Program-made: the position numbers and the translations under genes
Source: Rikenellaceae bacterium
GTDB lineage: Bacteria > Bacteroidota > Bacteroidia > Bacteroidales > Rikenellaceae
Assembly: GCA_015060045.1 (NCBI GenBank)
Contig: SUZH01000007.1
Span: 62,001 to 126,000, forward strand
DNA: 64,000 nt
Direction of reading: 5' to 3'
The notes under the pieces: model-generated
Told to the model about the DNA's origin: nothing
What the model saw: only the letters and a program-made list of their open reading frames with translations
The model's database searches: none
Part shown: positions 49,736 to 59,136 of the stretch, one piece after another
How positions within the stretch are numbered: position 1 is the stretch's first letter
Layout of the letters: every line of letters starts with the position of its first letter

Positions 49736-51463
49736 TTAATGGCGGAAAGTACCCTCTCGGATGGTCTCGTTACCGACGCCATCGCGCACCACCAGACGGT
49801 AGTTGTGGGTGCGGTTTTCGGCCGGACGGTCGAAGTGGAAAATCAGTCGGCCACGGCTTGGATAACGGTCGCAGGGTCGCCACTCGCCGTCGATCTCCAG
49901 ACGCCACGATGCAATGCCCGAGAAGTTGTCCGACACCTTGAAGGTGAGCTGCTTGCGAAGTTCAGCACCGTTCGAGAAAATCGGCTCGACACGCGGCGGT
50001 AACAGGTCAGCCACCACAAACCAATCGCCCATCGTACGCGCGGCAACGCTCACCTCGCCCTCTTTATAACTGCCACCTGCCGAAGCGGCACGACCCAGGC
50101 GGTTGCGTACGCCCATCAGTGTCTTTGTGCGGAGCGAATCGGGCACGTAGGTGTGAATTGTGACCGTAGCAGCTTTGCGCATCGGGGTGGTCGGATCAAG
50201 TAGGCGATAGGCGGGCGAAAGCACCAATAACCCCGAATCGACGGGCGGCACAATGCCGGCCTCGGCCTTGGCATAACACGACTCATAAAGTGCCTCGGCA
50301 GGCAGGTCGATCGAACATTCGCTGCCGATGCGGAAACGTTTGGGCTGCTTCATGCGGATCAACTCCAGCTCCTCGGCAGGCTCCTCGCTGAGGAAAAGCT
50401 CTTCGCGCCCCTCGATGCGGAATTCGAGCGTGGATCGATTGCCGCAATCATCCGTGGTCGTGAGCCTTACGGCACGCTGTTCGGTCGGTAGCGTGCGCAC
50501 CAGGCCGCGCTCAACGAGGGTGGGGTAGCAGAACGAGGGAGCACCCTCCAGTTGCGCCAGACGGATTACCTCGTTGCGCGAAGTGAGTTGCAACGGGTAG
50601 TAGCTCACGGCATCGCACGAGCGCGAGAAGGCATGGGTGAAGTGGTCGATGCGGAACTCGAAGATCGTCTTGCCATCCAGCTCGGCCCGAATCTGGTGTA
50701 CGGCAAAGGTGTTCTGCACGCCGTTGCGACGATCCGTCACCTCGGCGATGAAGTAACCCTTGCGACCTACGGGAAGCGGCTCTTCACGCGTGAGACGATA
50801 GCGCCCCTCGCTTTCGCGTACCACGGCATAACTCTCCATCGGTCGATGGATGCAGACCCCCGAGGGCAGGGAGTCGATCTCGACGTAGTGTAACTTCATG
50901 AAGCGGGGCGGCAGGGAATCGATCGGGGTGATGATCCCCTCGCTCACGACATTGCGCAGGCGTTGATCCTTCGTGTCGCGCAGTTCGAAGTGGAGGTGCG
51001 GACCGCCCGACGAACCGCTGTTACCCGAGTAGCCGATCAGGTCGCCCTGCCGTACGGGAAACTCCTCGGCCGTGAACCAGCGATCGACGCTGTTCGATTT
51101 ACGGGCGTAGCGCTCGCGTTGCATCCGCTCCTCGATGTCGGGGCGGAAGCGCTGCAGGTGGCCATACACGGCCGTCTGCCCATTGCATAGCGTGAGGTAG
51201 ATGGCGCGCCCATAACCTCCCGCCTGGACGACGATGCGCGAGACGTAACCATCGGCCACGGCCACAAGCGGTTTCCCCTCCACGCCGTCCGTCTTGATGT
51301 CGATGCCGGCGTGAAAGTGCCCCGGACGCATCTCGCCGAAGTTGGCCGAGTAGAGGCCGGCTACCTCCCGTATGGGGTAGATATAGTCGGTGGGGTTGAG
51401 GGTGTTTTGCGCCGTCGCGGTCACCGCGAACAGGACGGCTATGAAGTAGATTATTCGTCGCAT
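49736..51463 (-). CDS. Secreted M23 family metallopeptidase
   Basis: 575 residues. Signal peptide MRRIIYFIAVLFAVTATAQ. The M23 domain is N-terminal (~20-170): GHFHAGIDIKT with His and Asp zinc ligands, YGHLQRF and the intact HLHFELRD (~155). The remaining ~400 residues are beta-rich and may include Ig-like modules (FKVSDNFSGIASWRLEIDGEW). Differs from the other M23 protein here, which is a lipoprotein with the domain at its C-terminus. Envelope peptidoglycan hydrolase or maturation factor. Its start overlaps the recX 3' end by 13 nt. Confidence 0.92.
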   Translation of the reverse strand: MRRIIYFIAVLFAVTATAQNTLNPTDYIYPIREVAGLYSANFGEMRPGHFHAGIDIKTDGVEGKPLVAVADGYVSRIVVQAGGYGRAIYLTLCNGQTAVYGHLQRFRPDIEERMQRERYARKSNSVDRWFTAEEFPVRQGDLIGYSGNSGSSGGPHLHFELRDTKDQRLRNVVSEGIITPIDSLPPRFMKLHYVEIDSLPSGVCIHRPMESYAVVRESEGRYRLTREEPLPVGRKGYFIAEVTDRRNGVQNTFAVHQIRAELDGKTIFEFRIDHFTHAFSRSCDAVSYYPLQLTSRNEVIRLAQLEGAPSFCYPTLVERGLVRTLPTEQRAVRLTTTDDCGNRSTLEFRIEGREELFLSEEPAEELELIRMKQPKRFRIGSECSIDLPAEALYESCYAKAEAGIVPPVDSGLLVLSPAYRLLDPTTPMRKAATVTIHTYVPDSLRTKTLMGVRNRLGRAASAGGSYKEGEVSVAARTMGDWFVVADLLPPRVEPIFSNGAELRKQLTFKVSDNFSGIASWRLEIDGEWRPCDRYPSRGRLIFHFDRPAENRTHNYRLVVRDGVGNETIREGTFRH

Positions 51464-51975
51464 GGTATATCGGCTTGGTTGAGTGTGTTGGAGGCGGCAT
51501 CCAGCACCGCCTCGTAGTCGTAACCGAGCGAAAGGCCGTAGCGGATCAGCTTGCCCTTCAGCTCGTAAGGCGTTTTGGCCTTCAGGGTGCGCAGTTTGCG
51601 CTTGAGTTGTTCGTCGAGGCGGGCGCGGAGCTTTTCGCCATCCAATTCACCCAGGGCCTCACGGATGATCTCCTCGCTCACTTCCTTGCGCTTGAGGGCT
51701 GTGCGAATCTTGTAGGCGCCCCAACCGCTCAAGTTGAGTTTTTCGCGCACGAAAAGCGAGGCGTAGCGTCTGTCGTCGATAAATCGGTCACGCACCAGAC
51801 GCGCTACGACTGCCTCGGCAGCTTGCGCTTCGACACCCCAACCGCGCATCAGACGACGGGCATCCCCCTCGCACTTCTCCGCGCGGGCACAAAGGCGCAT
51901 GAGCGAAGCAAGGGCTTCGTCGGGCGTTTTTGTGCAGTGCTTGCGCTCCTTTATCGGTTTCTCTTTCTGCCACAT
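51451..51975 (-). CDS. recX: RecX family regulatory protein
   Basis: Modulates RecA filaments. 174 residues. Helical repeats of the family: RRLMRGWGVEAQAAEAVVARLVRDRFIDDRRYASLFVRE, then LNLSGWGAYKIRTALKRKEVSEEIIREAL and a third repeat near the end (GKLIRYGLSLGYDYEAVLDA). Overlaps prmC by 25 nt and the M23 gene by 13 nt, so it is part of a tightly packed operon with aroA-aroC-prmC. Confidence 0.9.
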   Translation of the reverse strand: MWQKEKPIKERKHCTKTPDEALASLMRLCARAEKCEGDARRLMRGWGVEAQAAEAVVARLVRDRFIDDRRYASLFVREKLNLSGWGAYKIRTALKRKEVSEEIIREALGELDGEKLRARLDEQLKRKLRTLKAKTPYELKGKLIRYGLSLGYDYEAVLDAASNTLNQADIPCDE

Positions 51976-52811
51976 AGCATGCGCGGTTTGTCTTGCAGGT
52001 CGCGATGAACCACGACCTCCGTATAGCCCAGCCCCTCTACCAGACGGATCATCTCATCCGCCAGGGCGTGGTAAATCTCAAAGTAAAGTGCCCCTCCCTC
52101 CCGCAGCAGGTGTTGGCCCGCCTCGGCAATGGCGCGATAGAAACGTAGTGGATCGTCATCGGGGACAAAGAGTGCCATCGCAGGCTCGTGTTCCAAGACG
52201 TTGCGGTGCATCTCGCGGCGGTCGCTTTCGGGGACATAGGGCGGATTCGATACGATCACATCGAATGATGCGGGTGCGAATAGCGCCTTCAGCCCATGCA
52301 GGGCATCGCCCTCACGGAAATCGACTTCGGCCTGCAGACGCTCGGCGTTTTTGCGCGCCACCTCCAGCGCATCGGGCGAAAGATCCACGGCCGAAACCTC
52401 CGCTTTGGGAAGTTCCAGGGCGAGCGAGATGGCGATGCAGCCACTTCCCGTGCCTATGTCGAGGATGCGTTTTGCCGAACGCTCCGAACGGCGGATCAGA
52501 TCGACCAACTCCTCGGTCTCGGGGCGGGGAATCAAGACGCGTGAATCGACCGCAAAATTGCGGCCAAAGAAATCGGTCTGCCCCAGGATGTATTGCATCG
52601 GTTCACCCGATCTGAGCCGGTGTGCGGCTTGCTCGATCTGCGCCTCCTCGATCGGCCACTCGCGCACGGGATCGACACGCAGGGGTGCCGTATGGTCGCC
52701 TAAGCCGACCAGGTGAGCGGCTGTCAGGTAGGCAATCTGCTCCGCCTCGCGCTCGTCGTAGAGCACAAGGCCGGCTTCGCGTAGACGTTGTATGAGGTGT
52801 TTCGCCTGCAT
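51951..52811 (-). CDS. prmC: Release factor glutamine methyltransferase PrmC
   Basis: Methylates the GGQ glutamine of release factors RF1/RF2. 286 residues. N-terminal helical domain, then LIPRPETEELVDLI, SAM motif LDIGTGSGCIAISLALELP (~115-133) and the catalytic NPPYVPESD (~185). Starts 3 nt after the aroC stop. Confidence 0.96.
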   Translation of the reverse strand: MQAKHLIQRLREAGLVLYDEREAEQIAYLTAAHLVGLGDHTAPLRVDPVREWPIEEAQIEQAAHRLRSGEPMQYILGQTDFFGRNFAVDSRVLIPRPETEELVDLIRRSERSAKRILDIGTGSGCIAISLALELPKAEVSAVDLSPDALEVARKNAERLQAEVDFREGDALHGLKALFAPASFDVIVSNPPYVPESDRREMHRNVLEHEPAMALFVPDDDPLRFYRAIAEAGQHLLREGGALYFEIYHALADEMIRLVEGLGYTEVVVHRDLQDKPRMLCGRKRNR

Positions 52812-52814
52812 GTG

Positions 52815-53795
52815 TTAGGCGCGTAACGAGAGTTCGGCCAGGACGATTGCCATCACGGCCTCGACCACCACCTGCCCGCGAATAGCCACGCAGGCGTCGT
52901 GACGCCCGTGAATCTCCAGCGGTTCGATGCGGCCCGTGGCTTGATCGAAGGTCTCTTGGCGACGGCTGATGCTCGGGGTAGGCTTAAAAGCAACCTGTAC
53001 GGTCAGCGGATTGCCGTTCGTGATGCCGCCGTCGATGCCCCCCGCATGGTTCGTGGCGGTGTGGCCCTCGGCGTCGATGATCAGGTCGTTGTTCTCCGAG
53101 CCGCGACGCGTGGCGACCGAAAAACCGGCCCCGAACTCCACCCCTTTGACGGCCGGAATCGCGAATAGAAGGTGCGCAGCCATGCTTTCGACCGAGTCGA
53201 AGAGCGGCTCGCCCCAACCGGTCGGAATGCCCGCTACGCGGCATCCTACCACAGCACCCACCGAATCGCCCTCGGCTTGTGCCGCGCGAATTACCTCCTC
53301 GAAGCGAGCAGGATCTGTTTCGCCTCCGACCGTGAGCAACTGCGTATGGAATGAAACGCCCTCGGGCAACATCTTCTTCGCGACGACGCCTGCTGCCACC
53401 AGCGCAACCGTGAGGCGGGCCGAGAAGTGGCCGCCACCGCGCGGGTCGTTCCACCCCGAATATTTCACCTGCGCCACGCGGTCGGCGTGCGAAGGACGGA
53501 AGTGGTGGGTGAGGTTGGAGTAATCCTTTGAGCGGGTATTGTCGTTCGTGAAGAGAATCGTGAGCGGAGCACCGGTCGTATGGCCGTTGTAGAGGCCCGA
53601 GATCAGCCGCGGCTGATCCGACTCCGTGCGCGGAGTAGTCCCCGTAGCTCCACTGCGACGGCGATTGAGATCCTGCCTAAACTCCTCCTCCGAGAGCGCT
53701 ATACCGGGCTTAACACCGTCGATCGTCACGCCGATCGACTCGCCGTGCGATTCGCCCCAGATCGAGAGGCGGAACGAATTTCCAAACTGATTCAT
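52815..53795 (-). CDS. aroC: Chorismate synthase AroC
   Basis: Final shikimate-pathway enzyme: EPSP to chorismate with reduced FMN. 326 residues, short compared with the ~350-360 usual size. FGNSFRLSIWGESHGESIG opens the protein. The signature segments read RRRSGATGTTPRTESDQ, RSKDYSN and YSGWNDPRGGGHFSARLT. The last two resemble, from memory, the clostridial-type enzymes (YSGxND, GGGHFSxRxT) more than the common Bacteroides form (RGGGRSSARET). Lies 6 nt downstream of aroA in the same operon. Confidence 0.95.
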   Translation of the reverse strand: MNQFGNSFRLSIWGESHGESIGVTIDGVKPGIALSEEEFRQDLNRRRSGATGTTPRTESDQPRLISGLYNGHTTGAPLTILFTNDNTRSKDYSNLTHHFRPSHADRVAQVKYSGWNDPRGGGHFSARLTVALVAAGVVAKKMLPEGVSFHTQLLTVGGETDPARFEEVIRAAQAEGDSVGAVVGCRVAGIPTGWGEPLFDSVESMAAHLLFAIPAVKGVEFGAGFSVATRRGSENNDLIIDAEGHTATNHAGGIDGGITNGNPLTVQVAFKPTPSISRRQETFDQATGRIEPLEIHGRHDACVAIRGQVVVEAVMAIVLAELSLRA

Positions 53796-53801
53796 AATGG
53801 G

Positions 53802-55049
53802 CTATTTTACGCGGATCGACTCCAGTTGTTCAAAGAAATCGGGATAACTTTTGGCTACGCACTCGGCACCATGAATCTGCATCACGCCCTCCGAGCGAAG
53901 TGCGGCCACGGCCAGCGCCATGGCGATGCGGTGGTCGTTGTGACTTTCAACCTCCGTGGCCCGGATTTTTCCACCACGGATGCGCATGACATTCTCCTCG
54001 GAGATGTCGACCGAGATTCCGATTTTTTGGAACTCCTCGGCGATCGTTTCGGCGCGGTTGCTCTCCTTGTGCGTGAGGCGATTCGTGCCGTAAAGGATGG
54101 TCTCCCCCTCGGCCGTGGCGGCCAAAGCAGCCAGCGCCGGAAAGAGGTCGGGACACTGCGTAGCGTCAAACTCAAAGCCGTGCAGCTCGCGTTGCTTGGC
54201 GGTAATCGAGTCGCCCTCGATGATCACCTCCGCCCCGGCACGGGCCAGGGCATCCAAAATGGCCGTGTCGGCCTGCTTCGAGAGGGCCGAAATATTCTCC
54301 ACGCACACTTCGCCAGCCACGGCACCCGCCACGAGCAGCATCGCGGCTGCGCTCCAATCGCCCTCGATCGTCAGATCGAGCCCCTTGTAGCGTTGTCCGC
54401 CCGGGATATAAAACTCTGCATGGTCGCGGTGGAAAATATCGACGCCAAAGCGGGCAGCCGTGTCGATTGTCATATCCAGATAGGGGGTTGAAACGGCCTT
54501 TGAAACGTGCAAAGTGGTGTCGGTGGCCGCCATCGGCAGGGCCAACAGCAGGCCCGTGATGAATTGCGACGAGACCGATCCATCGACCTCCGCCTCACCG
54601 CCACGTAGCGGACCGCACACCTCAAAGGGAAGGTAGCCGTGGTTGTCCGTGACGCGTGCGCCCAGCTGCTTGAGCGGCTCGATCATCATCTGCATCGGGC
54701 GCTCGAGGAGCGAGCCACGACCGACAATGCGGAGCGGACGATTCGCCAGTGCAGCAATCGGGGTGAAAAGGCGCGAGGCAAGCCCCGATTCACCGACATG
54801 CAGGGTACTTTCGCGGGGCGAGAGGCCGCCGCCGATCGAGAGCGTATGTTCATCTATCTCAATGACCTCGGCACCCAGCGTGTGGATGCATCCTAACGCC
54901 GAGAGGGTATCTTGGCAGAAGTCGAGTTTGCGGAGCACAGTGGGGCCTTGCGCCAAGAGCGAGACCGCCAGCGCACGTTGTGCATAACTTTTCGATGAGG
55001 GGGGAGTGAGCGAGCCTTGAACCCGCCCGCACGGGACAGATCGATCCAT
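53802..55049 (-). CDS. aroA: 3-phosphoshikimate 1-carboxyvinyltransferase (EPSP synthase) AroA
   Basis: Adds enolpyruvate from PEP to shikimate-3-phosphate. 415 residues, normal. N-terminal substrate-binding LTPPSSKSYAQRALA (Lys/Ser), GESGLASRLFTPIAAL (~85), and the C-terminal NRLTHKESNRAETIAEE and DHRIAMALAVAAL motifs. It directly precedes aroC, the next enzyme, and follows lptB after 3 nt. Confidence 0.95.
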   Translation of the reverse strand: MDRSVPCGRVQGSLTPPSSKSYAQRALAVSLLAQGPTVLRKLDFCQDTLSALGCIHTLGAEVIEIDEHTLSIGGGLSPRESTLHVGESGLASRLFTPIAALANRPLRIVGRGSLLERPMQMMIEPLKQLGARVTDNHGYLPFEVCGPLRGGEAEVDGSVSSQFITGLLLALPMAATDTTLHVSKAVSTPYLDMTIDTAARFGVDIFHRDHAEFYIPGGQRYKGLDLTIEGDWSAAAMLLVAGAVAGEVCVENISALSKQADTAILDALARAGAEVIIEGDSITAKQRELHGFEFDATQCPDLFPALAALAATAEGETILYGTNRLTHKESNRAETIAEEFQKIGISVDISEENVMRIRGGKIRATEVESHNDHRIAMALAVAALRSEGVMQIHGAECVAKSYPDFFEQLESIRVK

Positions 55050-55052
55050 AGG

Positions 55053-55898
55053 CTACTCGTTTTCGGGGGTGGGGAGCGCCGCCTCGGCGGGTTGCTCCGT
55101 CGTCTCCTCGTCCGTAGCCTTGGCGCCCGTACGGATCATCTCCTGTACTTGGCGATGGCTCTTCTTGAGCTCGAAGTTTTGTCCCAGATAGACCTTTCTT
55201 ACCATCGGGTCAGCGGCCAACTCCTCGGCCGAACCCGTCTTGAGGATCTTGCCCTCGTACAAGAGGTAGGTGCGGTCGGTGATGGCCAGCGTCTCATCGA
55301 CGTTGTGGTCGGTGATGATTACACCGATATTCTTATGCTTGAGCGTAGCCACGATGGCCTGAATATCCTCCACGGCAATCGGGTCTACACCGGCAAAGGG
55401 CTCGTCGAGCAGGATAAACGAGGGGTTGATGGCCACGGCACGAGCAATCTCCGTGCGGCGACGCTCGCCACCCGAGAGCTGATTACCGTAGCTCTTTCTC
55501 ACCTTCTGCAGGCGGAACTCCTCGATCAAGGCCTCGACGCGGTCGCGCTGATACTCCTTCGAGTAGTTGGTCATCTGCAGTACGGCGCGAATGTTGTCCT
55601 CAACCGAGAGGTTGCGGAAAACCGAGGCCTCTTGGGCCAGGTAACCCACGCCGAGCTGGGCACGTTTATAGACGGGCAGTCCCGTGAGCTCCGAGATTTC
55701 GCCTTCGTCGTTTTCGAGGAAGATCTGGCCCTCGTTGGGCTTGATCAGACCTACTATCATATAAAAGGTAGTGGTCTTGCCGGCACCGTTCGGGCCCAGT
55801 AGACCTACGATTTCGCCCTGCTTGACGTCGATCGAAACGTGGTTGACGACCGTGCGGGACTTATACTTCTTGACCAGTTCGCTTGTGTAGAGGCGCAT
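55053..55898 (-). CDS. lptB: LPS export ABC transporter ATPase LptB
   Basis: ATPase of the LptB2FG complex that extracts LPS from the inner membrane. ~281 residues from the ATG at 55898; a GTG at 55913 would add five residues. Walker [12 protein letters not shown] (~36), signature [14 protein letters not shown], Walker [18 protein letters not shown], and the LptB-type HNVDETL. C-terminal ~40-residue extension beyond the usual ~240 (Glu/Ala-rich). Divergent from recQ. Confidence 0.94.
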   Translation of the reverse strand: MRLYTSELVKKYKSRTVVNHVSIDVKQGEIVGLLGPNGAGKTTTFYMIVGLIKPNEGQIFLENDEGEISELTGLPVYKRAQLGVGYLAQEASVFRNLSVEDNIRAVLQMTNYSKEYQRDRVEALIEEFRLQKVRKSYGNQLSGGERRRTEIARAVAINPSFILLDEPFAGVDPIAVEDIQAIVATLKHKNIGVIITDHNVDETLAITDRTYLLYEGKILKTGSAEELAADPMVRKVYLGQNFELKKSHRQVQEMIRTGAKATDEETTEQPAEAALPTPENE

Positions 55899-55924
55899 GC
55901 TGACTTTTTTCACTAAATTTTCTA

Positions 55925-55963
55925 CAAAGTTATACTTTTTTTTAGAAAAAATTTTTATCTTTA
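55925..55963. promoter_or_regulatory. Divergent -7 elements of lptB and recQ
   Basis: Leftward TAACTTTG (55925-55932) for lptB and rightward TATCTTTA (55956-55963) for recQ. Neither has a perfect -33. Confidence 0.5.
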
Positions 55964-56010
55964 CATTGAAATTTGTGTTTTACACATTTAGTACGGAGAG
56001 GAACACCAAA

Positions 56011-58203
56011 ATGGAACGCTACGATTCTGCCCTTTTGCATGCTCGCCTGAAGGAATACTTCGGGTTCTCGGCCTTCAAAGGTAATCAGGAGGCTGTCATC
56101 AGCAATGTGCTTGCCGGTCGGGACACCTTTGTCCTGATGCCGACAGGTGGCGGTAAATCGCTCTGCTACCAGCTGCCCGCCCTCATCATGGAGGGTGTGG
56201 CTATCGTCATCTCCCCGCTGATCGCCCTGATGAAGAACCAGGTCGACTCGATGCGTGCCTTCTCCGAAAACCCGGGTATTGCCCACTTCTTGAACTCGTC
56301 GCTCAACAAGTCGGCCGTGCAGCAGGTGCGCCAGGATGTCCTGGATGGCAAGACCAAGTTGCTCTACTTCGCCCCCGAGTCGCTCACAAAGGAGGATAAC
56401 GTTGCCTTCCTGCGTAAAATCAAAGTGTCGTTCTACGCCATCGACGAGGCGCACTGTATCTCGGAGTGGGGTCACGATTTCCGTCCGGAGTATCGTCGTA
56501 TTCGCCCGATCATCAACGAAATCGGCAATGCCCCGCTGATCGCCCTGACGGCTACAGCCACGCCCAAGGTGCAGATGGATATCCAGAAGAACCTCGGCAT
56601 GAACGATGCGTCGGTCTTCCGCTCCTCGTTCAACCGCCCGAATCTCTATTACGAAATCCGTCCCAAACGCAACGTGGACCACGATATCATCCTCTACATC
56701 AAGCAGAACGAGGGCAAGAGCGGTATTATCTACTGCCTGAGCCGCAAGAAGGTGGAGGAGTTGGCCGAGTTGCTCGTGGCAAACGGCATCAAAGCCCGTG
56801 CCTACCATGCCGGTATGGATGCCGCCACGCGTGCCGCCAACCAGGATGATTTCCTTATGGAGCGAGTCGATGTGATTGTAGCCACGATCGCCTTTGGTAT
56901 GGGTATCGATAAGCCCGATGTGCGTTATGTGATCCACTACGACATTCCCAAATCGCTCGAGGGTTACTACCAGGAGACGGGTCGTGCCGGTCGTGATGGT
57001 GGTGAGGGTCATTGCCTGACCTTCTACAGCTACAAGGATATTCAGAAGCTTGAAAAATTCATGCACGGCAAGCCGATTGCCGAGCAGGAGATCGGTAAAC
57101 TGCTCTTGCTGGAAACGGTGTCGTATGCCGAGAGTTCGATGTGCCGTCGTAAGTCGCTCCTGCACTACTTTGGCGAGGAGTACACGGAGGGCAATTGCGG
57201 TAACTGCGATAACTGCCGCCATCCCAAACCGAAGGTGGATGCCAAGCGTCAACTCAAGCTGGCCTTGGAGGCGTTGAGCGACCTGGGTGATAAGTTTAAG
57301 GTTGATTACCTGATTGCCGTGCTGACGGGTAAGATGACAGCCCTGATTAAGAGCTACAACCATCATAAATCGAAGTGGTTCGGTGCCGGCGAGGAGCACG
57401 ACGCCCGTTTCTGGGGTGCTGTGATGCGCCAGGCACAGATCTTGGGCCTCATCGACAAGAATATCGAGAACTACGGTCTGATCTCGGTGAACGAGAAGGG
57501 CGAAAAGTTCATCGACAAACCCTTTGCCGTGACGATCACGCTCGACCACGACTACGACGAGGAGCAGCAGCCCGATGAGCACGGCGGCCCGCAGGGTCGT
57601 GGCGGAGCGGCCGATGAGGAGCTCTTTGCCATGCTCAAGGACCTGCGCAAGAAGGTGGCCAAGCAGCACGGCCTGCCGCCCTTTGTGGTCTTCCAGGATC
57701 CTTCGCTTGAGGATATGTCGATCCAGTACCCCATCACCATCGAGGAGATGCAGAATATCACGGGTGTCGGTGTGGGCAAGGCGCGTAAATTCGGTGCCGA
57801 GTTTATCCGTCTGATCAAGGCCTACGTGGAGGAGAAGGAGATTATCCGTCCGCAGGATATGGTGGTCAAGTCCGTGGGCTCGAAGTCGGGCAACAAGATC
57901 TTCATCATCCAGTCCATCGACCGCAAGATGGACTTCGAGGATATTGCCCGTGCCAAGAATTTGGAGTTTGACGAGTTGCTGACCGAGATCGAGGGTATTG
58001 TGAATTCGGGTACGCGTCTCGATATCTCCTACTACGTCCGCGACTTCATGGATGAGGATAAGGTGGATGATATCTACCTCTATTTCAAGGAGGATGCCGA
58101 GAGCGACTCGCTCGATGCCGCCATCGAGGAGTTGGGTGCCGATTATACGGAGGAGGAGATTCGACTGGTACGAATCAAGTTTATGTGCGAACAAGGAAAT
58201 TAG
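56011..58203 (+). CDS. recQ: ATP-dependent DNA helicase RecQ
   Basis: 3'-5' DNA helicase for recombination and repair. ATG at 56011 gives MERYDSALLHARLKEYFG, the typical start, and 730 residues. Walker A PTGGGKSLCYQ (~45-55), DEAH box in YAIDEAHCISEWGHDFRPEY (~150), motif VI QETGRAGRDGG (~325), zinc-binding RQC cysteines in CRRKSLLHYFGEE...NCGNCDNCRHP, winged helix, then an HRDC domain (~550-650). Some 90 acidic residues follow to the end. An alternative upstream frame in the lptB promoter region is rejected. Confidence 0.97.
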   Translation: MERYDSALLHARLKEYFGFSAFKGNQEAVISNVLAGRDTFVLMPTGGGKSLCYQLPALIMEGVAIVISPLIALMKNQVDSMRAFSENPGIAHFLNSSLNKSAVQQVRQDVLDGKTKLLYFAPESLTKEDNVAFLRKIKVSFYAIDEAHCISEWGHDFRPEYRRIRPIINEIGNAPLIALTATATPKVQMDIQKNLGMNDASVFRSSFNRPNLYYEIRPKRNVDHDIILYIKQNEGKSGIIYCLSRKKVEELAELLVANGIKARAYHAGMDAATRAANQDDFLMERVDVIVATIAFGMGIDKPDVRYVIHYDIPKSLEGYYQETGRAGRDGGEGHCLTFYSYKDIQKLEKFMHGKPIAEQEIGKLLLLETVSYAESSMCRRKSLLHYFGEEYTEGNCGNCDNCRHPKPKVDAKRQLKLALEALSDLGDKFKVDYLIAVLTGKMTALIKSYNHHKSKWFGAGEEHDARFWGAVMRQAQILGLIDKNIENYGLISVNEKGEKFIDKPFAVTITLDHDYDEEQQPDEHGGPQGRGGAADEELFAMLKDLRKKVAKQHGLPPFVVFQDPSLEDMSIQYPITIEEMQNITGVGVGKARKFGAEFIRLIKAYVEEKEIIRPQDMVVKSVGSKSGNKIFIIQSIDRKMDFEDIARAKNLEFDELLTEIEGIVNSGTRLDISYYVRDFMDEDKVDDIYLYFKEDAESDSLDAAIEELGADYTEEEIRLVRIKFMCEQGN

Positions 58204-58205
58204 CA

Positions 58206-58235
58206 AATTCAAAATGTAGAATTCAAAATGCAAAA
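58206..58235. repeat. AT-rich intergenic repeat, CATTTTGAATT type, copy 2
   Basis: Exact 30-nt reverse complement of 20811-20840, just after the recQ stop. A further related unit (CATTTTGAATTCTAAATTCT) lies at about 58290-58325. Confidence 0.7.
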
Positions 58236-58330
58236 TGAATGAGCGGTAAGCCTTTGGGGTCGCGCAGCCGTTATTTTGAATTCGTAACCATCATTTTGAA
58301 TTCTAAATTCTAAATTTTGAATTTGAAACA

Positions 58331-59119
58331 ATGGCCGAAGTACGTGCCAAAAAAGCATTGGGTCAGCACTTTCTGACCGATCTGAATATAGCCCGCAAAA
58401 TCTGCGATTCGCTTTCGGGCGGGTCGCAAGAGAACCCTTGCGAGGTGCTGGAGGTGGGGTGTGGTATGGGTGTTTTAACCCAATTTCTGCTTCGTCGTGA
58501 CGATATCCGCACCTGGGGCGCCGAGATCGACACCGAGAGCGTGGAGTACCTCCATGCCCACTATCCCGACTTTGCGCCCCGATTGATCGAGGGCGACTTC
58601 TTGAAGATGAACCTCAAGGAGCAGTTTCCCGAGGGGTTGCAACTGATCGGCAACTTTCCCTACAATATCTCTTCGCAGATCTTCTTCAAGGTGCTCGAAA
58701 ACCGCCACCTCATCCCCGAGTGTGTCGGCATGATCCAGAAGGAGGTCGCCGTGCGCATCGCCGAACCTCCCGGATCACGCGAGTACGGCATCTTGTCAGT
58801 CTTGTTGCAGGCGTGGTATGATATCGACTACCTCTTTACGGTGAACGAGACGGTCTTCAATCCGCCCCCGAAGGTCAAGAGTGCCGTGATTCGATTGAAG
58901 CGCAACGGTGTCGAGCACCTCGATTGCGACGAACAGCTCTTCATTAAGGTGGTCAAGGCCTCGTTCGGCCAGCGTCGCAAGATGATCCGCAACTCCTTGC
59001 GTTCGGTCTTTGGTAATTTTGGTGGCGAGGAGCACGAATTCTTCTCCAAGCGCGCCGAGCAGTTGTCGGTGGCCGACTTCGTCGCCCTCACGCAGTGGGT
59101 GGATGCGCATAGAAATTAA
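58331..59119 (+). CDS. rsmA: 16S rRNA dimethyladenosine transferase RsmA (KsgA)
   Basis: Dimethylates A1518/A1519 of 16S rRNA. 262 residues. KALGQHFLTDLNIARKI (~9-25), SAM motif VLEVGCGMGVLTQFLL (~36-51), catalytic NFPYNISSQIFFK (~106) and C-terminal helical domain (RRKMIRNSLRSVF). Followed after 17 nt by the aspartic-protease-like gene. Confidence 0.97.
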   Translation: MAEVRAKKALGQHFLTDLNIARKICDSLSGGSQENPCEVLEVGCGMGVLTQFLLRRDDIRTWGAEIDTESVEYLHAHYPDFAPRLIEGDFLKMNLKEQFPEGLQLIGNFPYNISSQIFFKVLENRHLIPECVGMIQKEVAVRIAEPPGSREYGILSVLLQAWYDIDYLFTVNETVFNPPPKVKSAVIRLKRNGVEHLDCDEQLFIKVVKASFGQRRKMIRNSLRSVFGNFGGEEHEFFSKRAEQLSVADFVALTQWVDAHRN

Positions 59120-59136
59120 GAATTAAGATTCCTCCT

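Noticed and set aside
55942..58233. A 763-codon open frame antisense to recQ
   Set aside because: Mirror of the sense gene without signal, domain or ribosome-binding context.
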